Counted from the first letter of the stretch, positions 1 through 8,960 are shown. The stretch: 64,000 nt of DNA from Ruegeria sp. A3M17 (GCF_003318255.1 NZ_QOCF01000002.1:62001-126000), one strand, 5' to 3'. A program made the numbers and translations. The notes: a model not told the origin generated them from the letters alone.

Positions 1-942
1 CGAAAGGCTGGTTTCACCTGCGACCAAGGTCAGCCGGTTTCCACCCGGAAATTCCACGCGACCCTGGTTGTCGTCAAAAGCCACCTGGGCCTTGTGGGAC
101 CAGTGCTTGCACAATTGCTGCAAGTACTTGCTGGCCGCTTCCGTTTGGGCAACACCCGAGACGCTTTGGTCAGGTAGCAACGCCAAGGCCTCATCGGCGG
201 CCCGGCGCACCGCCTGCGCGAACAAAGTAACGTCGATGTTTGTGGCAAGAAAGGTTGCGCCCAGATCCAGACATTTACGCTGCATGGCCGGATCGAGTGT
301 TAGTATCCCGGCAGATTTGCCTGCTGCGACAACCCGAGTAATCGCGTCCAAAACGGCCTCTACCACTTCTGTATGACCAGCATCACCGATATGGCCCATG
401 TCAGCGGCCAGATCGGAGGGACCGAGAAAGACCCCATCAACATCAGAGGCAAGAATATCGTCTAGTGCCTCTAACCCGGCGCGGTTTTCAACCTGAACGA
501 GCAGGCAGATCTGTTCATCCGCTGTTTTCAGATAGTCCGGGATCGCCGCAAAGCGCGAGGCCCTGGCCAACGCTGAACCCACGCCCCGAACTCCGTGGGG
601 CGGGTATCGCACAGCCCGCACCAAATCCCGCGCCTGATCTCCGCTTTCGACCATCGGCACCAGAATATTCTGAACGCCGGCATCGAGGTATTGCTTGATC
701 ATCCAGGTTTCGCCGATCGGCAAACGTGCGACAGGTTGGCTGCCGCTTCCTTCGATGACCCGCACCTGTTCCAGGATAGAGCGAAGATCGTTTGGGGCGT
801 GTTCCCCGTCAACAAGCAACCAGTCGAACTGGGAGGTGGCTGCGATTTCGGCGGCATAGGTGTCTGCCATTCCAATCCAGCAGCCGACCTGTGGCCGACC
901 AGCCTGCAGCGCGGCCTTGAAAGCGTTTAGTGGCGCAGGCAT
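1..942 (-). CDS. hpaI: HpaI-type 4-hydroxy-2-oxoheptanedioate aldolase fused to a DUF2218 domain (3' end off window)
   Basis: HpaI cleaves 4-hydroxy-2-oxoheptanedioate to pyruvate and succinate semialdehyde, the last carbon-carbon cleavage of the homoprotocatechuate pathway. The frame is open from 942 to base 1 (314 codons). Residues 1 to about 255 carry the HpcH/HpaI aldolase motifs DGEHAPND (His48 is the likely base), VPMVES, QVENRAGLEAL and VFLGPSDLA. The start is fixed by AAAGGAGG just upstream of the ATG, and the gene follows hpaH by 11 nt. The odd part is the continuation in the same frame after about residue 265 into TEAASKYLQQLCKHWSHK and VEFPGG, which match the start of DUF2218 domains (typically ...YLQQLCKHFAHK...). 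HpaI enzymes normally end near residue 260, so this is a two-domain fusion whose C-terminus is not in the window. Aldolase call firm; the DUF2218 call rests on motif memory. Confidence 0.85.
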   Translation of the reverse strand, partial: MPAPLNAFKAALQAGRPQVGCWIGMADTYAAEIAATSQFDWLLVDGEHAPNDLRSILEQVRVIEGSGSQPVARLPIGETWMIKQYLDAGVQNILVPMVESGDQARDLVRAVRYPPHGVRGVGSALARASRFAAIPDYLKTADEQICLLVQVENRAGLEALDDILASDVDGVFLGPSDLAADMGHIGDAGHTEVVEAVLDAITRVVAAGKSAGILTLDPAMQRKCLDLGATFLATNIDVTLFAQAVRRAADEALALLPDQSVSGVAQTEAASKYLQQLCKHWSHKAQVAFDDNQGRVEFPGGNRLTLVAGETSLS

Positions 943-953
943 CCTGGCCTCCT

Positions 954-1754
954 TTAGGCAAAGTTGATATCGACCGAGCCAAACAGCCCGAAATCAGCAT
1001 GGATTTCGTTGCTCGGCGGGCATTCGACGGGTCGAATAAAGCTGCCAGACAAGATCACCTGGCCCGGTTCTATGCTTTGGTCGTACTGCGCCATGCGGCG
1101 GGCCAGCCAGACGACGCTTTCGACCGGGTCGTTCAGAACACCCGCGCCCAGACCGGTTTCCTCGATCTCACCATTGCGGAAAGTCAGTGCCCCGACCCAA
1201 CGCAAATCAAATGCATCTATCGCGTGACGCTCAGGGCCCAACACGATGCCCGCATTGGCGGCGTTGTCGCTGATTGTGTCATAGACGGTACGCATTTGTC
1301 CGGTCGCTGGGTCGACACGCTGAATACGCGTGTCGAGGATTTCAATCGAAGGTGCGACGTAATCCGTGGCGGCAATGATGTCGTCACGGGTGACGTTCTC
1401 TCCGCCTACCGCAGATTTCATAACAAAAGCAATCTCAGCCTCGATCCGGGGCTGGATAAACCGGCCCGCAGGAACGGTTCCGCCGTGATCGAACTTCATA
1501 TCATCGAACAAAATTCCGCTGTCGGGAATATCGATATTCAGCGCATATTGCATCGCTTTCGAGGTCAACCCGATTTTCCAGCCGATCACCTTGCGCCCTT
1601 CGGCCAATTTTTGTCGATAAATGGCGTTCTGCACCTCATAGGCGTCGCTCATTCCCATTTCGGGATGGCGCAGTGTCAAAAGGCCAATTTGTTCGTGCGA
1701 GCATTCAGCCTGCAATAAGTCGGCTGCGGCACGGGCATGATCTTCGGGGGTCAT
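954..1754 (-). CDS. hpaH: 2-oxo-hept-4-ene-1,7-dioate hydratase
   Basis: The 266-residue protein belongs to the MhpD/HpaH hydratase family, which adds water to 2-oxo-hept-4-ene-1,7-dioate to give the substrate of the HpaI aldolase. The N-terminal stretch GWKIGLTSKAMQ and the acidic metal-site run RIEAEIAFVM are typical of the family, and the length is normal for HpaH. The gene starts 2 nt after hpaG and ends 11 nt before hpaI, so it sits inside the operon. Family assignment is firm; the specific substrate follows from the operon. Confidence 0.9.
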   Translation of the reverse strand: MTPEDHARAAADLLQAECSHEQIGLLTLRHPEMGMSDAYEVQNAIYRQKLAEGRKVIGWKIGLTSKAMQYALNIDIPDSGILFDDMKFDHGGTVPAGRFIQPRIEAEIAFVMKSAVGGENVTRDDIIAATDYVAPSIEILDTRIQRVDPATGQMRTVYDTISDNAANAGIVLGPERHAIDAFDLRWVGALTFRNGEIEETGLGAGVLNDPVESVVWLARRMAQYDQSIEPGQVILSGSFIRPVECPPSNEIHADFGLFGSVDINFA

Positions 1755-1756
1755 AC

Positions 1757-2605
1757 CTATTCGTCCTCGACTGTGTTGCGCAGCGTTCCAATGCCCTCGA
1801 CTGAGATTTCCACTACGTCACCCGGTGCCAGGTATTTCGGTGGATCAAACCGCGCGCCCGCACCCGTCGGGGTGCCGGTGACGATGATGTCACCGGGCAA
1901 AAGCGTCATGAAGGTCGAAATATATTCGATCTCGCGCCTTATCGGGAACATCATGCGATTCAGCGTATCGTCCTGGCGCAACTCACCATTCACATGGGTT
2001 TGAATACGGGCATCGTCCAACTGGGCCGCGTTGGTGAATGGCACCAGCCACGGGCCGATAGCACCGGAATTGTCCCAGTTCTTTCCTTGTGTGACGTTGA
2101 ACTTGGCATGGCGGACCCAGTCGCGGATTGTGCCTTCGTTACACAAGGTCAGGGCCGCGATGTGGTCATAGGCATCTTCCTGCGAAATTCGCCGACCGGA
2201 TTTACCAATCACGATAACGACCTCGCCCTCGTAATCCAGCGTGTGGTTCTCCGGAGGACGGATCAACGGGCGGTCGTGCCCGGTGAAACCGCTGGCAAAG
2301 CGCGGAAACAACGACATGTATTTCGGCTGTTCGCTGCCGTCTTTGTATTCCGCGTTGCGGTCGGGAAAGTTCACTCCGACGCAGAGGATGCGCCGGACAT
2401 CCGGCAATACCATTTCGTAAGTGAATTCCTTGTGGGTCACTTCGCGGCCTGCCGCGGCCTCGGTCAACTTTTCAAACGCGCCCGCGGCGATCACCTCGTA
2501 TAGGCTGGCCTGATCGGGAAAGGCGTCGTTCAGCGCAATTGCACCGTCATTGGTGATCGCGCCGAAAAAAGTTGCTCCGTTTGCGGTGAAAGTTGCAAAA
2601 CGCAT
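1757..2605 (-). CDS. hpaG: FAH-family 5-oxopent-3-ene-1,2,5-tricarboxylate decarboxylase / HHDD isomerase
   Basis: This 282-residue protein of the fumarylacetoacetate hydrolase fold has the metal-binding pattern YEGEVVIVIGK and the conserved GPWLVPF and TGTPTGAG segments. In this operon it most likely does the HpaG step, decarboxylating 5-oxopent-3-ene-1,2,5-tricarboxylate and isomerising the product 2-hydroxyhepta-2,4-diene-1,7-dioate. The family usually has a duplicated two-domain HpaG (about 430 residues) in enterobacteria; here there is a single FAH domain, as is common in alphaproteobacteria. Its ATG overlaps the stop of the upstream dehydrogenase gene (TGATG), so translation is probably coupled. 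Confidence 0.85.
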   Translation of the reverse strand: MRFATFTANGATFFGAITNDGAIALNDAFPDQASLYEVIAAGAFEKLTEAAAGREVTHKEFTYEMVLPDVRRILCVGVNFPDRNAEYKDGSEQPKYMSLFPRFASGFTGHDRPLIRPPENHTLDYEGEVVIVIGKSGRRISQEDAYDHIAALTLCNEGTIRDWVRHAKFNVTQGKNWDNSGAIGPWLVPFTNAAQLDDARIQTHVNGELRQDDTLNRMMFPIRREIEYISTFMTLLPGDIIVTGTPTGAGARFDPPKYLAPGDVVEISVEGIGTLRNTVEDE

Positions 2606-4086
2606 CAGGCCTCCTCGGCGGCGTCAATGCCACCCATGCACAAGTATTTGAGTTCCATGAAGTCATCCAGCCCATGGCGCGACCCCTCGCGCCCCAGACC
2701 TGACATCTTAACGCCGCCAAAGGGCGCTTCGGCAGTTGAGATCAGGCCGGTGTTGATGCCAACCATGCCATATTCCAATGCTTCTGACACGCGCCAGACA
2801 CGGGCCATGTCGCGGGAATAGAAATACGAAGCGAGGCCGAATTCGGTATCATTGGCGGCCGCGATAACTTCGCTTTCCCTGTCGAATTTGAACAAAGGCG
2901 CGACTGGGCCGAAGGTTTCCTCGGTCGCCACGGCCATGCCTGCGGTCACGCCAGTCAGGATGGTTGGCTCGAAGAATGTGCCGCCAAGGGCGTGCGGTTT
3001 GCCGCCCAGTGTAACTGTTGCACCTTTGGCGGTTGCGTCTTTGATATGCTCAGACACTTTCGCGACTGCGGCTTGATCGATTAGTGGGCCAAAGACGGTG
3101 CCTTCGTCAAAGCCGTTTCCTGTCGGTAGGTTTGCGACCTTGGCGGCCAGTTTTTCGGCGAATGCGTCGTAGACCCCAACCTGCACATAGATACGGTTGG
3201 CACAGACGCAGGTCTGGCCGTTGTTCCGGAATTTGGCGATTATTGCCCCTTCGACAGCGGCGTCCAGATCGGCGTCGTCAAATACGATGAACGGCGCGTT
3301 GCCGCCCAATTCCAAACCCAGTTTCTTGATCGTCGGTGCGCATTGCGCATAAAGCATCGCGCCGATTTCGGTGGACCCGGTAAAGGTCAGTTTCTGCACG
3401 ATTTTGCTCGAGGTCATCTCACCTCCGATGGCGCGCGCTGATCCAGTGATGACCGAGAACAATCCCGCAGGCAACCCCGCCCGTTCGGCCAGAACCGCCA
3501 GCGCGATAGCCGAGAACGGCGTCTGGCTTGCAGGCTTGAGCACCATGGAACAGCCTGCCGCCAGTGCTGGTCCTGCCTTTCGCGTGATCATAGCATTGGG
3601 AAAATTCCACGGCGTGATCGCCGCGACAACCCCGATTGGTTGCTTGACGGTGATGATCCGTTTGTCCGGCGCGTGGCCGGGGGTGACGTCGCCATAGGCA
3701 CGACGGGCCTCTTCGGCAAACCATTCGATGAAGCTGGCGCCATAAGCGATTTCACCCTTGGCCTCAGCCAGCGGCTTGCCCTGCTCGGCGGTTAGGATAG
3801 CGCCAAGATCGCCCTGGTTCTTGATCATCAGCTCATACCAGCGGCGCAGGATTTGGCTGCGGTCCTTCGCGGTGCGTTTGGCCCACTTCTTTTGAGCAAA
3901 CCCCGCTTCGGCGATTGCCTCGGCAGTTTCAACAGCCCCAAGATTGGGAACTCGTCCGATTAATTCACCAGTGGCCGGGTTGGTCACATCTAAAGAGGTC
4001 GATACCTCAGTAACGCCGACCCATCTGGACCCTACCCGCGCCGCTTCGACAAGCAACGTGGGGTCGTTGAGACGTAAGTCTGTCAT
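2605..4086 (-). CDS. gabD: NAD(P)-dependent succinate-semialdehyde dehydrogenase
   Basis: A 493-residue aldehyde dehydrogenase with the catalytic glutamate in LELGGNAPFIVFDD and the nucleophilic cysteine in GQTCVCANRIYV; WNFPNAMITRK is the usual cofactor-binding region. The cysteine pair CVC is typical of succinate-semialdehyde dehydrogenases. Its place inside the hpa operon fits, because HpaI releases succinate semialdehyde, which this enzyme would oxidise to succinate for the TCA cycle. An AGGAAA Shine-Dalgarno precedes the ATG. The gene lies between hpaD and hpaG and overlaps hpaG by one base. Confidence 0.88.
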   Translation of the reverse strand: MTDLRLNDPTLLVEAARVGSRWVGVTEVSTSLDVTNPATGELIGRVPNLGAVETAEAIAEAGFAQKKWAKRTAKDRSQILRRWYELMIKNQGDLGAILTAEQGKPLAEAKGEIAYGASFIEWFAEEARRAYGDVTPGHAPDKRIITVKQPIGVVAAITPWNFPNAMITRKAGPALAAGCSMVLKPASQTPFSAIALAVLAERAGLPAGLFSVITGSARAIGGEMTSSKIVQKLTFTGSTEIGAMLYAQCAPTIKKLGLELGGNAPFIVFDDADLDAAVEGAIIAKFRNNGQTCVCANRIYVQVGVYDAFAEKLAAKVANLPTGNGFDEGTVFGPLIDQAAVAKVSEHIKDATAKGATVTLGGKPHALGGTFFEPTILTGVTAGMAVATEETFGPVAPLFKFDRESEVIAAANDTEFGLASYFYSRDMARVWRVSEALEYGMVGINTGLISTAEAPFGGVKMSGLGREGSRHGLDDFMELKYLCMGGIDAAEEA

Positions 4087-4110
4087 TTGCAGGTTTCCTG
4101 TGTCTCGGCC

Positions 4111-4953
4111 TCAGACCGAAAAGCTGATATTTGCCTGACCTGTTCCGGAACTTCCGAAATAGGGGGTGTATATGTCGATCTCGCCTTTGTAACTGCCCCA
4201 TCCCAACGCACCGAACAGCAGAGCGGTGTCGTTCATTGCACACTCGCCCGTACATTTTTGGGCGTAGTCGGGCAGAAGCTCCAGGAACTCTTCAAAGCGG
4301 CCCTGCTCCCACAATTCAAGAACGCGCATATCCATCTGGCGGTTGAACTCGCCATTCACTGCGTTCAGACCTTCGACCGAGCGCTCATTCGGCGTGAAGT
4401 CATGACTTAGAGACCCGGAGGCCAGAATCGAAACATTGCGGTTCGAACGCCGGATACCTTCGGCGATGGCTTCGCCCCAAACGCGGTTCTCGGCGATGGA
4501 CGAGAACTGGTTGACCGCAACCGGCAGCACCCGGGCATTCACACCGTCATTTATGAAATACATCGGCAAAAGGGTACCGTATTCCATTCCCATGTCGGGA
4601 TGCGAATGACCCAGGGCCCTTTCCCCACGCTCTCTCAGAACGTCGAGGATTGTTTCACCAAGTTCGTGATCACCGCGATAATCGAACTCCATATCCGCCA
4701 GCATGTGCGGCAGTTCATGGCTGATAAAGCGGCCCTTGTGGCGCTCCTTTGTGTTCAGGTGAAAGCCCTGATTGGTGATCCAATGAGTATCGAATATGAT
4801 GAACGTGTCGACTTCGCGATCTATCGCGTCCTGACGTAGATGTGCGTAGCCATCTATCGCAGGTTGCCGAATACCTTTGTATTTCGGCATCGTGTGGGAC
4901 ATCCAGATGCTCGGCACATGTGTGATCTTAGCAGCCTGTACAATCTTTCCCAT
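4111..4953 (-). CDS. hpaD: 3,4-dihydroxyphenylacetate 2,3-dioxygenase
   Basis: The 280-residue protein matches the class III (LigB-like) extradiol dioxygenase HpaD, which opens homoprotocatechuate with O2 to 5-carboxymethyl-2-hydroxymuconate semialdehyde using Fe(II). Recognisable segments are HVPSIWMSHTMPKYKG at the N-terminus, the histidine-bearing FDTHWITNQGFHLN, and the C-terminal ECAMNDTALLFGALGW. A GAGGAGG site lies before the ATG. It follows hpaE after 163 nt, the widest gap in the operon. Confidence 0.93.
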   Translation of the reverse strand: MGKIVQAAKITHVPSIWMSHTMPKYKGIRQPAIDGYAHLRQDAIDREVDTFIIFDTHWITNQGFHLNTKERHKGRFISHELPHMLADMEFDYRGDHELGETILDVLRERGERALGHSHPDMGMEYGTLLPMYFINDGVNARVLPVAVNQFSSIAENRVWGEAIAEGIRRSNRNVSILASGSLSHDFTPNERSVEGLNAVNGEFNRQMDMRVLELWEQGRFEEFLELLPDYAQKCTGECAMNDTALLFGALGWGSYKGEIDIYTPYFGSSGTGQANISFSV

Positions 4954-5116
4954 GACAGTTCCTCCTCATTAAAGGTGGCGTCTGACCGCTTCGAAGGGAG
5001 AGCGGACGACCAGACGTCGTTTGGCCCGATCCTCGGAGAGGTCTTGGACCATAGATGCGCGCGCGTATCCTAACTTTTTTCGGGCGGCACCTTGTCCGGA
5101 CACCGCTCGAAAGGGT

Positions 5117-6625
5117 TTACTTTCCCAACTGCATGATCTTGTGCTGACCAGTGGCAAAGCCCACGTGTTTCTGCTCCATATAGAACTCAAAGCTCCAATC
5201 ACCGCCATCGCGGCCGATACCCGACGCCTTAACCCCGCCAAACGGTGTGGGTAGGTGGCGAACATTTTCCGAGTTCACCCAGATCATCCCAGCTTCCAAC
5301 TTATCGGTAAAGCGCAGGGCGCGTGTAAGGTCGTTGGTCCAGACATAGCCGGTTAACCCATAGGGCGTGTCATTGGCGATATGCAGCGCTTCTTCTTCGG
5401 TCGAGAATGGAATGGAAGTTAGCACGGGGCCAAATATTTCCTCTCGTGCGATGCGCATGTCGTTGTTGGCATTGGTAAACAATGTCGGGCGTACGAAATA
5501 TCCGTCATCACCAACCTTGACGCCACCGGCCGCGACGGTCGCACCATCCTCTTTTGCGATGTCAAAGTATGAGGTCACCTTGTTGTAATGCTCCTCAGTG
5601 ACCAGCGGGCCGATCTCGATCGCAGGGTCCAGGGGGTGCCCGACCTTGATGTTGTTCACACGCTCGACCAGTTTGGCCTCGAACTCCTCCTTGATAGTGT
5701 CCTGCACCAGCAGCCGCGAGGACGAGGTGCAGCGCTCACCGTTGATCGAGTAGATCATGAAAATTACCGCATCCAGAGCCCGGTCCAGATCGGCGTCATC
5801 AAACACGATAACGGGGTTCTTGCCGCCCAGTTCCAGGTGCATCCGCTTGAGCGTATCGGCACCCTGCTTTGTGATGATGCTGCCTGTCCTGCTTTCTCCG
5901 ACAAAAGCGATGGCTTTGATCAAGGGGTGCTCTGTCAGCGCCTTACCGGCATCAGGGCCAAACCCGTTCACAGTATTCAGCACGCCCTTGGGCAAACCCG
6001 CCTCTTCGGCAATTTCCACCAACAGGCGGGCAGACAAAGGTGAATCTTCGGCTGGTTTGTGGACCACGGTGCAGCCCGCGGCCAGAGCGGGCGCGATTTT
6101 CCAAGTCGACAGCATGAAGGGCGTGTTCCACGGAGTGATCACACCAACTGGGCCAATAGGTACACGAGTGGTGATATTCATCAACGTCGGCGATTTCAGG
6201 TGTTGCCCGTCGCGAGCCTGCACGACTTGATCCGCAAAGTAGCGAAAATTCTCTGCACCGCGCAGCGCGGCCTTGGACATGAACCGCAATGTTTGGCCCG
6301 TATCCCAACATTCACACAGCGCAATTTCTTCGGCCCGGGCTTCGATGGCGTCGGCAACGTTTAGCAGGATCCGGCGGCGTTCGGTGGCGGGCATGTCGCG
6401 CCATTCAGTAAAGGCAGCATGGGCCGCTTTGACCGCCGCGTCGATATCGTCGGACGTACCGTGCGCAACGTCGCAGATTACTGATTTGTCCACCGGAGAG
6501 GTGGATTGGAAAACGCCCGCTGCGCCATCCCGGTCTACGCCTGCGATACGGTTCTTGATGCCCGTTTCTTTGAACCGGGCCAGAAAGCCTGCCAGTTTCT
6601 CGATATTCGTATCCAGTACGCTCAT
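5117..6625 (-). CDS. hpaE: 5-carboxymethyl-2-hydroxymuconate semialdehyde dehydrogenase
   Basis: A 502-residue aldehyde dehydrogenase with LELGGKNPVIVFDDAD (general base) and GERCTSSSRLLV (catalytic cysteine). The length and the C-terminal FYMEQKHVGFATG, together with its place between hpaF and hpaD, identify it as HpaE, which oxidises the ring-cleavage product to 5-carboxymethyl-2-hydroxymuconate with NAD+. It starts 3 nt after the hpaF stop with an AGGAG site. No lesions are visible. Confidence 0.93.
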   Translation of the reverse strand: MSVLDTNIEKLAGFLARFKETGIKNRIAGVDRDGAAGVFQSTSPVDKSVICDVAHGTSDDIDAAVKAAHAAFTEWRDMPATERRRILLNVADAIEARAEEIALCECWDTGQTLRFMSKAALRGAENFRYFADQVVQARDGQHLKSPTLMNITTRVPIGPVGVITPWNTPFMLSTWKIAPALAAGCTVVHKPAEDSPLSARLLVEIAEEAGLPKGVLNTVNGFGPDAGKALTEHPLIKAIAFVGESRTGSIITKQGADTLKRMHLELGGKNPVIVFDDADLDRALDAVIFMIYSINGERCTSSSRLLVQDTIKEEFEAKLVERVNNIKVGHPLDPAIEIGPLVTEEHYNKVTSYFDIAKEDGATVAAGGVKVGDDGYFVRPTLFTNANNDMRIAREEIFGPVLTSIPFSTEEEALHIANDTPYGLTGYVWTNDLTRALRFTDKLEAGMIWVNSENVRHLPTPFGGVKASGIGRDGGDWSFEFYMEQKHVGFATGQHKIMQLGK

Positions 6626-6628
6626 GCG

Positions 6629-7027
6629 TCAGGTCTCCTGCTTTGTCGCAGCCAAATGATTCCGGATTGTGCCGGTCTTGGGCGAAAGGTCTGGGTCGAT
6701 GTCACGCATCTCTAGCGAAAGCGCGATAGAGTGTTTCGAGAAGGCCGGTTCCAGATACGCCTCAACCGCGTCAAAGATACGGTGTGTTACGTCCTTCTTA
6801 ACGTCGTCAGGACGGCCAGCGCGCAGGCGGATTGAGATGTCCACAAAGCCATGCTTGGGATCTCCATCCGCAATGGCAAAATAGTCAACACGCGTGGCGC
6901 GGACGCGAATTCCCGGCATTGGAAAAGCCTCAATCCCCGCAGCGGTGTCTCGTATGCATTCGCACAAGCCACCGATGTCGACCCGATCGTCCAGATTGCC
7001 GGAGTATTCGACGTGGAAGTGTGGCAT
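6629..7027 (-). CDS. hpaF: 5-carboxymethyl-2-hydroxymuconate delta-isomerase
   Basis: A 132-residue tautomerase-type enzyme that isomerises 5-carboxymethyl-2-hydroxymuconate. The N-terminal sequence MPHFHVEYSGNLDDRV places the catalytic proline directly after the initiator Met, as in the CHMI family. The frame is open further upstream, but the ATG at 7027 is chosen because AGGAG lies just before it and because the mature N-terminal proline is needed for catalysis. It is the first gene of the operon, transcribed divergently from hpaR. Confidence 0.92.
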   Translation of the reverse strand: MPHFHVEYSGNLDDRVDIGGLCECIRDTAAGIEAFPMPGIRVRATRVDYFAIADGDPKHGFVDISIRLRAGRPDDVKKDVTHRIFDAVEAYLEPAFSKHSIALSLEMRDIDPDLSPKTGTIRNHLAATKQET

Positions 7028-7041
7028 GACCTCTCCTTTAC

Positions 7042-7080
7042 TACTTAACATGTTTAGTAAAATGTATCGCAACCGTCAAG
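7042..7080 (-). promoter_or_regulatory. hpaF operon promoter with putative HpaR operator
   Basis: The 18-bp sequence TACTTAACATGTTTAGTA at 7042-7059 is a near-perfect dyad with one mismatched pair. On the minus strand a TTGACG box (7074-7079) followed after 17 nt by TAAACA reads as a sigma70-type promoter whose -10 falls inside the dyad. A MarR-family repressor bound there would block transcription of hpaF. The assignment to HpaR is inferred from position. Confidence 0.6.
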
Positions 7081-7133
7081 AACTTGCTTTGTTAATCTTT
7101 GCAATTCCTGAAATGGCGTTCTAGAAGGCTGGA

Positions 7134-7574
7134 ATGAACCGACAAAGCCATACCACGAGAACCTCTCGCGCTCTTCCGATTGCCCTGCTGCGCGCACGCG
7201 AAACCGTTATGGCCCCAATTCGGGATATGCTACAGGGGATACAGCTGACCGAGCAAAAGTGGCGTATCCTTCGTGTTCTGGACGAAATGGGCGAAGTGGA
7301 ACAAAGCGCTATTGCAAATGAGGCCTGCCTTTTGCTGCCCAGCCTGACGCGAATTCTACGCACGATGGAGAGTGATGGGCAGATATCCCGCCGTCAGGGC
7401 AGCACGGATAAGCGTCGCACCATGGTGAAGATCACCGATGAGGGGCGTCAAATTCTTGAAGAGAACCTTGCGACCTCGCTGGCGATTCACAATACAATCG
7501 AGGCACAAATGGGACAGGAAAAAATCGACAACCTGCTGGATCTACTTGAGGAATTGCAGGCCGTAAAGGTTTGA
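7134..7574 (+). CDS. hpaR: MarR-family repressor of the homoprotocatechuate operon
   Basis: A 146-residue MarR-type winged helix protein. ALPIALLRARETVM and GIQLTEQKWRILRVLDE at the N-terminus and LLLPSLTRILRTMESDG (recognition helix) are characteristic of HpaR, followed by the wing QGSTDKRRTMVKITDEG. HpaR-type repressors respond to aromatic pathway acids. The gene is divergent from hpaF with a 106-bp shared control region that holds a good dyad. Confidence 0.9.
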   Translation: MNRQSHTTRTSRALPIALLRARETVMAPIRDMLQGIQLTEQKWRILRVLDEMGEVEQSAIANEACLLLPSLTRILRTMESDGQISRRQGSTDKRRTMVKITDEGRQILEENLATSLAIHNTIEAQMGQEKIDNLLDLLEELQAVKV

Positions 7575-7595
7575 CCCCGACCTTGAAGGCCGGGG
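7575..7595. terminator. Hairpin between convergent hpaR and aminotransferase genes
   Basis: CCCCGACC and GGCCGGGG arms around a short TTGAA loop form a stem of about seven pairs with one mismatch. It starts directly after the hpaR stop codon. No T-run follows, so it may be a weak or factor-dependent terminator serving both convergent genes. Confidence 0.4.
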
Positions 7596-7607
7596 CCAGC
7601 GTGATCA

Positions 7608-8960
7608 CTACAGACTCGCTAGTCCTGTATCCAGGGCTGACAGGATCTTGGCTACGTCATCAGGCGTGATGACCAGCGGCGGAGACAATATGATGTTGTT
7701 TCCAGATACACGGACCATCACGCTATCTTCATAAGTCGCTTTTTGAACCTGCAGCGGAAGATGTTTGGCAATTGGTGCCTTGGTCGCACGGTCCGAAACC
7801 AGCTCGAGCGCACACATCAGGCCTTCACCCCCTCGCACGTCACCGACTACGTCGTATTTGTCGGCCAGTTTTTTCAACCCGGCAAACAACTCATCCCCCC
7901 GTGCAGCTGCGTTTTCCCATACCCGCAGGCGGTTGATCTCGGCCAGCGTGGCCAAGGCTGCGGCCGCGCCAACCGGGTGCCCGGAATAGGTGTAGCCCTG
8001 ATCGACAGAAGCTCTGCCGGTAGTGTCGCTTTCGAAAACCTCCGCAACTGCGCCAGAGATCATTGCCGCGCCGAATGGGAAATAGCCATTTGTGATGGCC
8101 TTGGCCGTTGTCATGATATCGGGCTGCACCCCCCAATGTCGCGCGCCACTTTCGCTGCCTGTACGCCCAAAGGCAGTAATGATCTCGTCCGAAATCAGCA
8201 GAATTCCGTTCTTCGAGCAGACTTCACGCACCATGGGCATAAAGCTTTTGTGCGGCGGGATCACTCCACCTGCGCCCAAGATTGGCTCCATGATGAATGC
8301 GGCGACGGTGTTTGCACCCTGGAATGCAATTTCGGCCTCCAGCGCTTTTACGCAAAGCTGCGCGAGACGCTCAGGGTCCGCCTCATCGAACGGATTGCGA
8401 TAGGTCCAGGGTGCGGGCACGTGGAAACAGCCCGGCATCATCGGCTCATAAGCCGCGCGGAACTTTTGATTGCCATTGACCGAGGCAGCCGCGAAGTGGG
8501 TGCCGTGATAACCCTGTTTCAGGCTGATGAATTTGGTGCGGCCAGCCTCGCCGCGTAATTTGTGATACTGGCGCGCCAGTTTCAGCGCGATCTCAACCGA
8601 ATCCGATCCACCCGAAGTAAAGAATGCACGGGTCAATCCGTCAGGCGCAAAGAACTGAGCCAGCTCATAGGACAGTTCGATCGCCTTGTCGTTGCTGGTG
8701 CCGCGAAAGGTTGAATAATAGGGCAGCGCGTTCAGCTGATCGGTGATGGCCTGCTTCACAGGATCACAGGAGTAGCCTAGATTGACGTTCCACAAGCCAC
8801 CTACTGCATCCAGCGCCTTGTGGCCATCTACATCAATGATACTGACCCCTTCACCGCCGGTCAGAATGGTCGGCGGGTTTTTCTGGCTGTCCGCCGGGTG
8901 CGCCATTGGTTGCCAGAAATGTCGGGCGTTGTTTTCCTTCAGAAAGTTGGAGTCTTTCAT
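7608..8960 (-). CDS. Class III omega-aminotransferase (PLP)
   Basis: The 450-residue protein is a fold-type I class III aminotransferase. It has the phosphate loop FFTSGGSDSVEIALKLAR, the metal/PLP ring motif LLISDEIITAFGRTG and the Schiff-base lysine in TTAKAITNGYFPFGA. The closest sub-families move an amino group from an omega-amine (for example beta-alanine, taurine or an aromatic ethylamine) to pyruvate. Lying next to the hpa operon, it could feed aromatic amines such as tyramine or dopamine into it, but that is inference. Convergent with hpaR and separated from the IclR gene by 35 nt on the same strand, so probably downstream of it. It ends with TAG. Confidence 0.85.
   Translation of the reverse strand: MKDSNFLKENNARHFWQPMAHPADSQKNPPTILTGGEGVSIIDVDGHKALDAVGGLWNVNLGYSCDPVKQAITDQLNALPYYSTFRGTSNDKAIELSYELAQFFAPDGLTRAFFTSGGSDSVEIALKLARQYHKLRGEAGRTKFISLKQGYHGTHFAAASVNGNQKFRAAYEPMMPGCFHVPAPWTYRNPFDEADPERLAQLCVKALEAEIAFQGANTVAAFIMEPILGAGGVIPPHKSFMPMVREVCSKNGILLISDEIITAFGRTGSESGARHWGVQPDIMTTAKAITNGYFPFGAAMISGAVAEVFESDTTGRASVDQGYTYSGHPVGAAAALATLAEINRLRVWENAAARGDELFAGLKKLADKYDVVGDVRGGEGLMCALELVSDRATKAPIAKHLPLQVQKATYEDSVMVRVSGNNIILSPPLVITPDDVAKILSALDTGLASL

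Noticed and set aside
930..1718. 262-codon plus-strand frame opposite hpaH
   Set aside because: Antisense shadow of a well-supported hydratase gene; no family motif and no ribosome-binding site.
7743..8558. 271-codon plus-strand frame opposite the aminotransferase
   Set aside because: Shadow of a conserved class III aminotransferase; composition is typical of reverse-frame translation.
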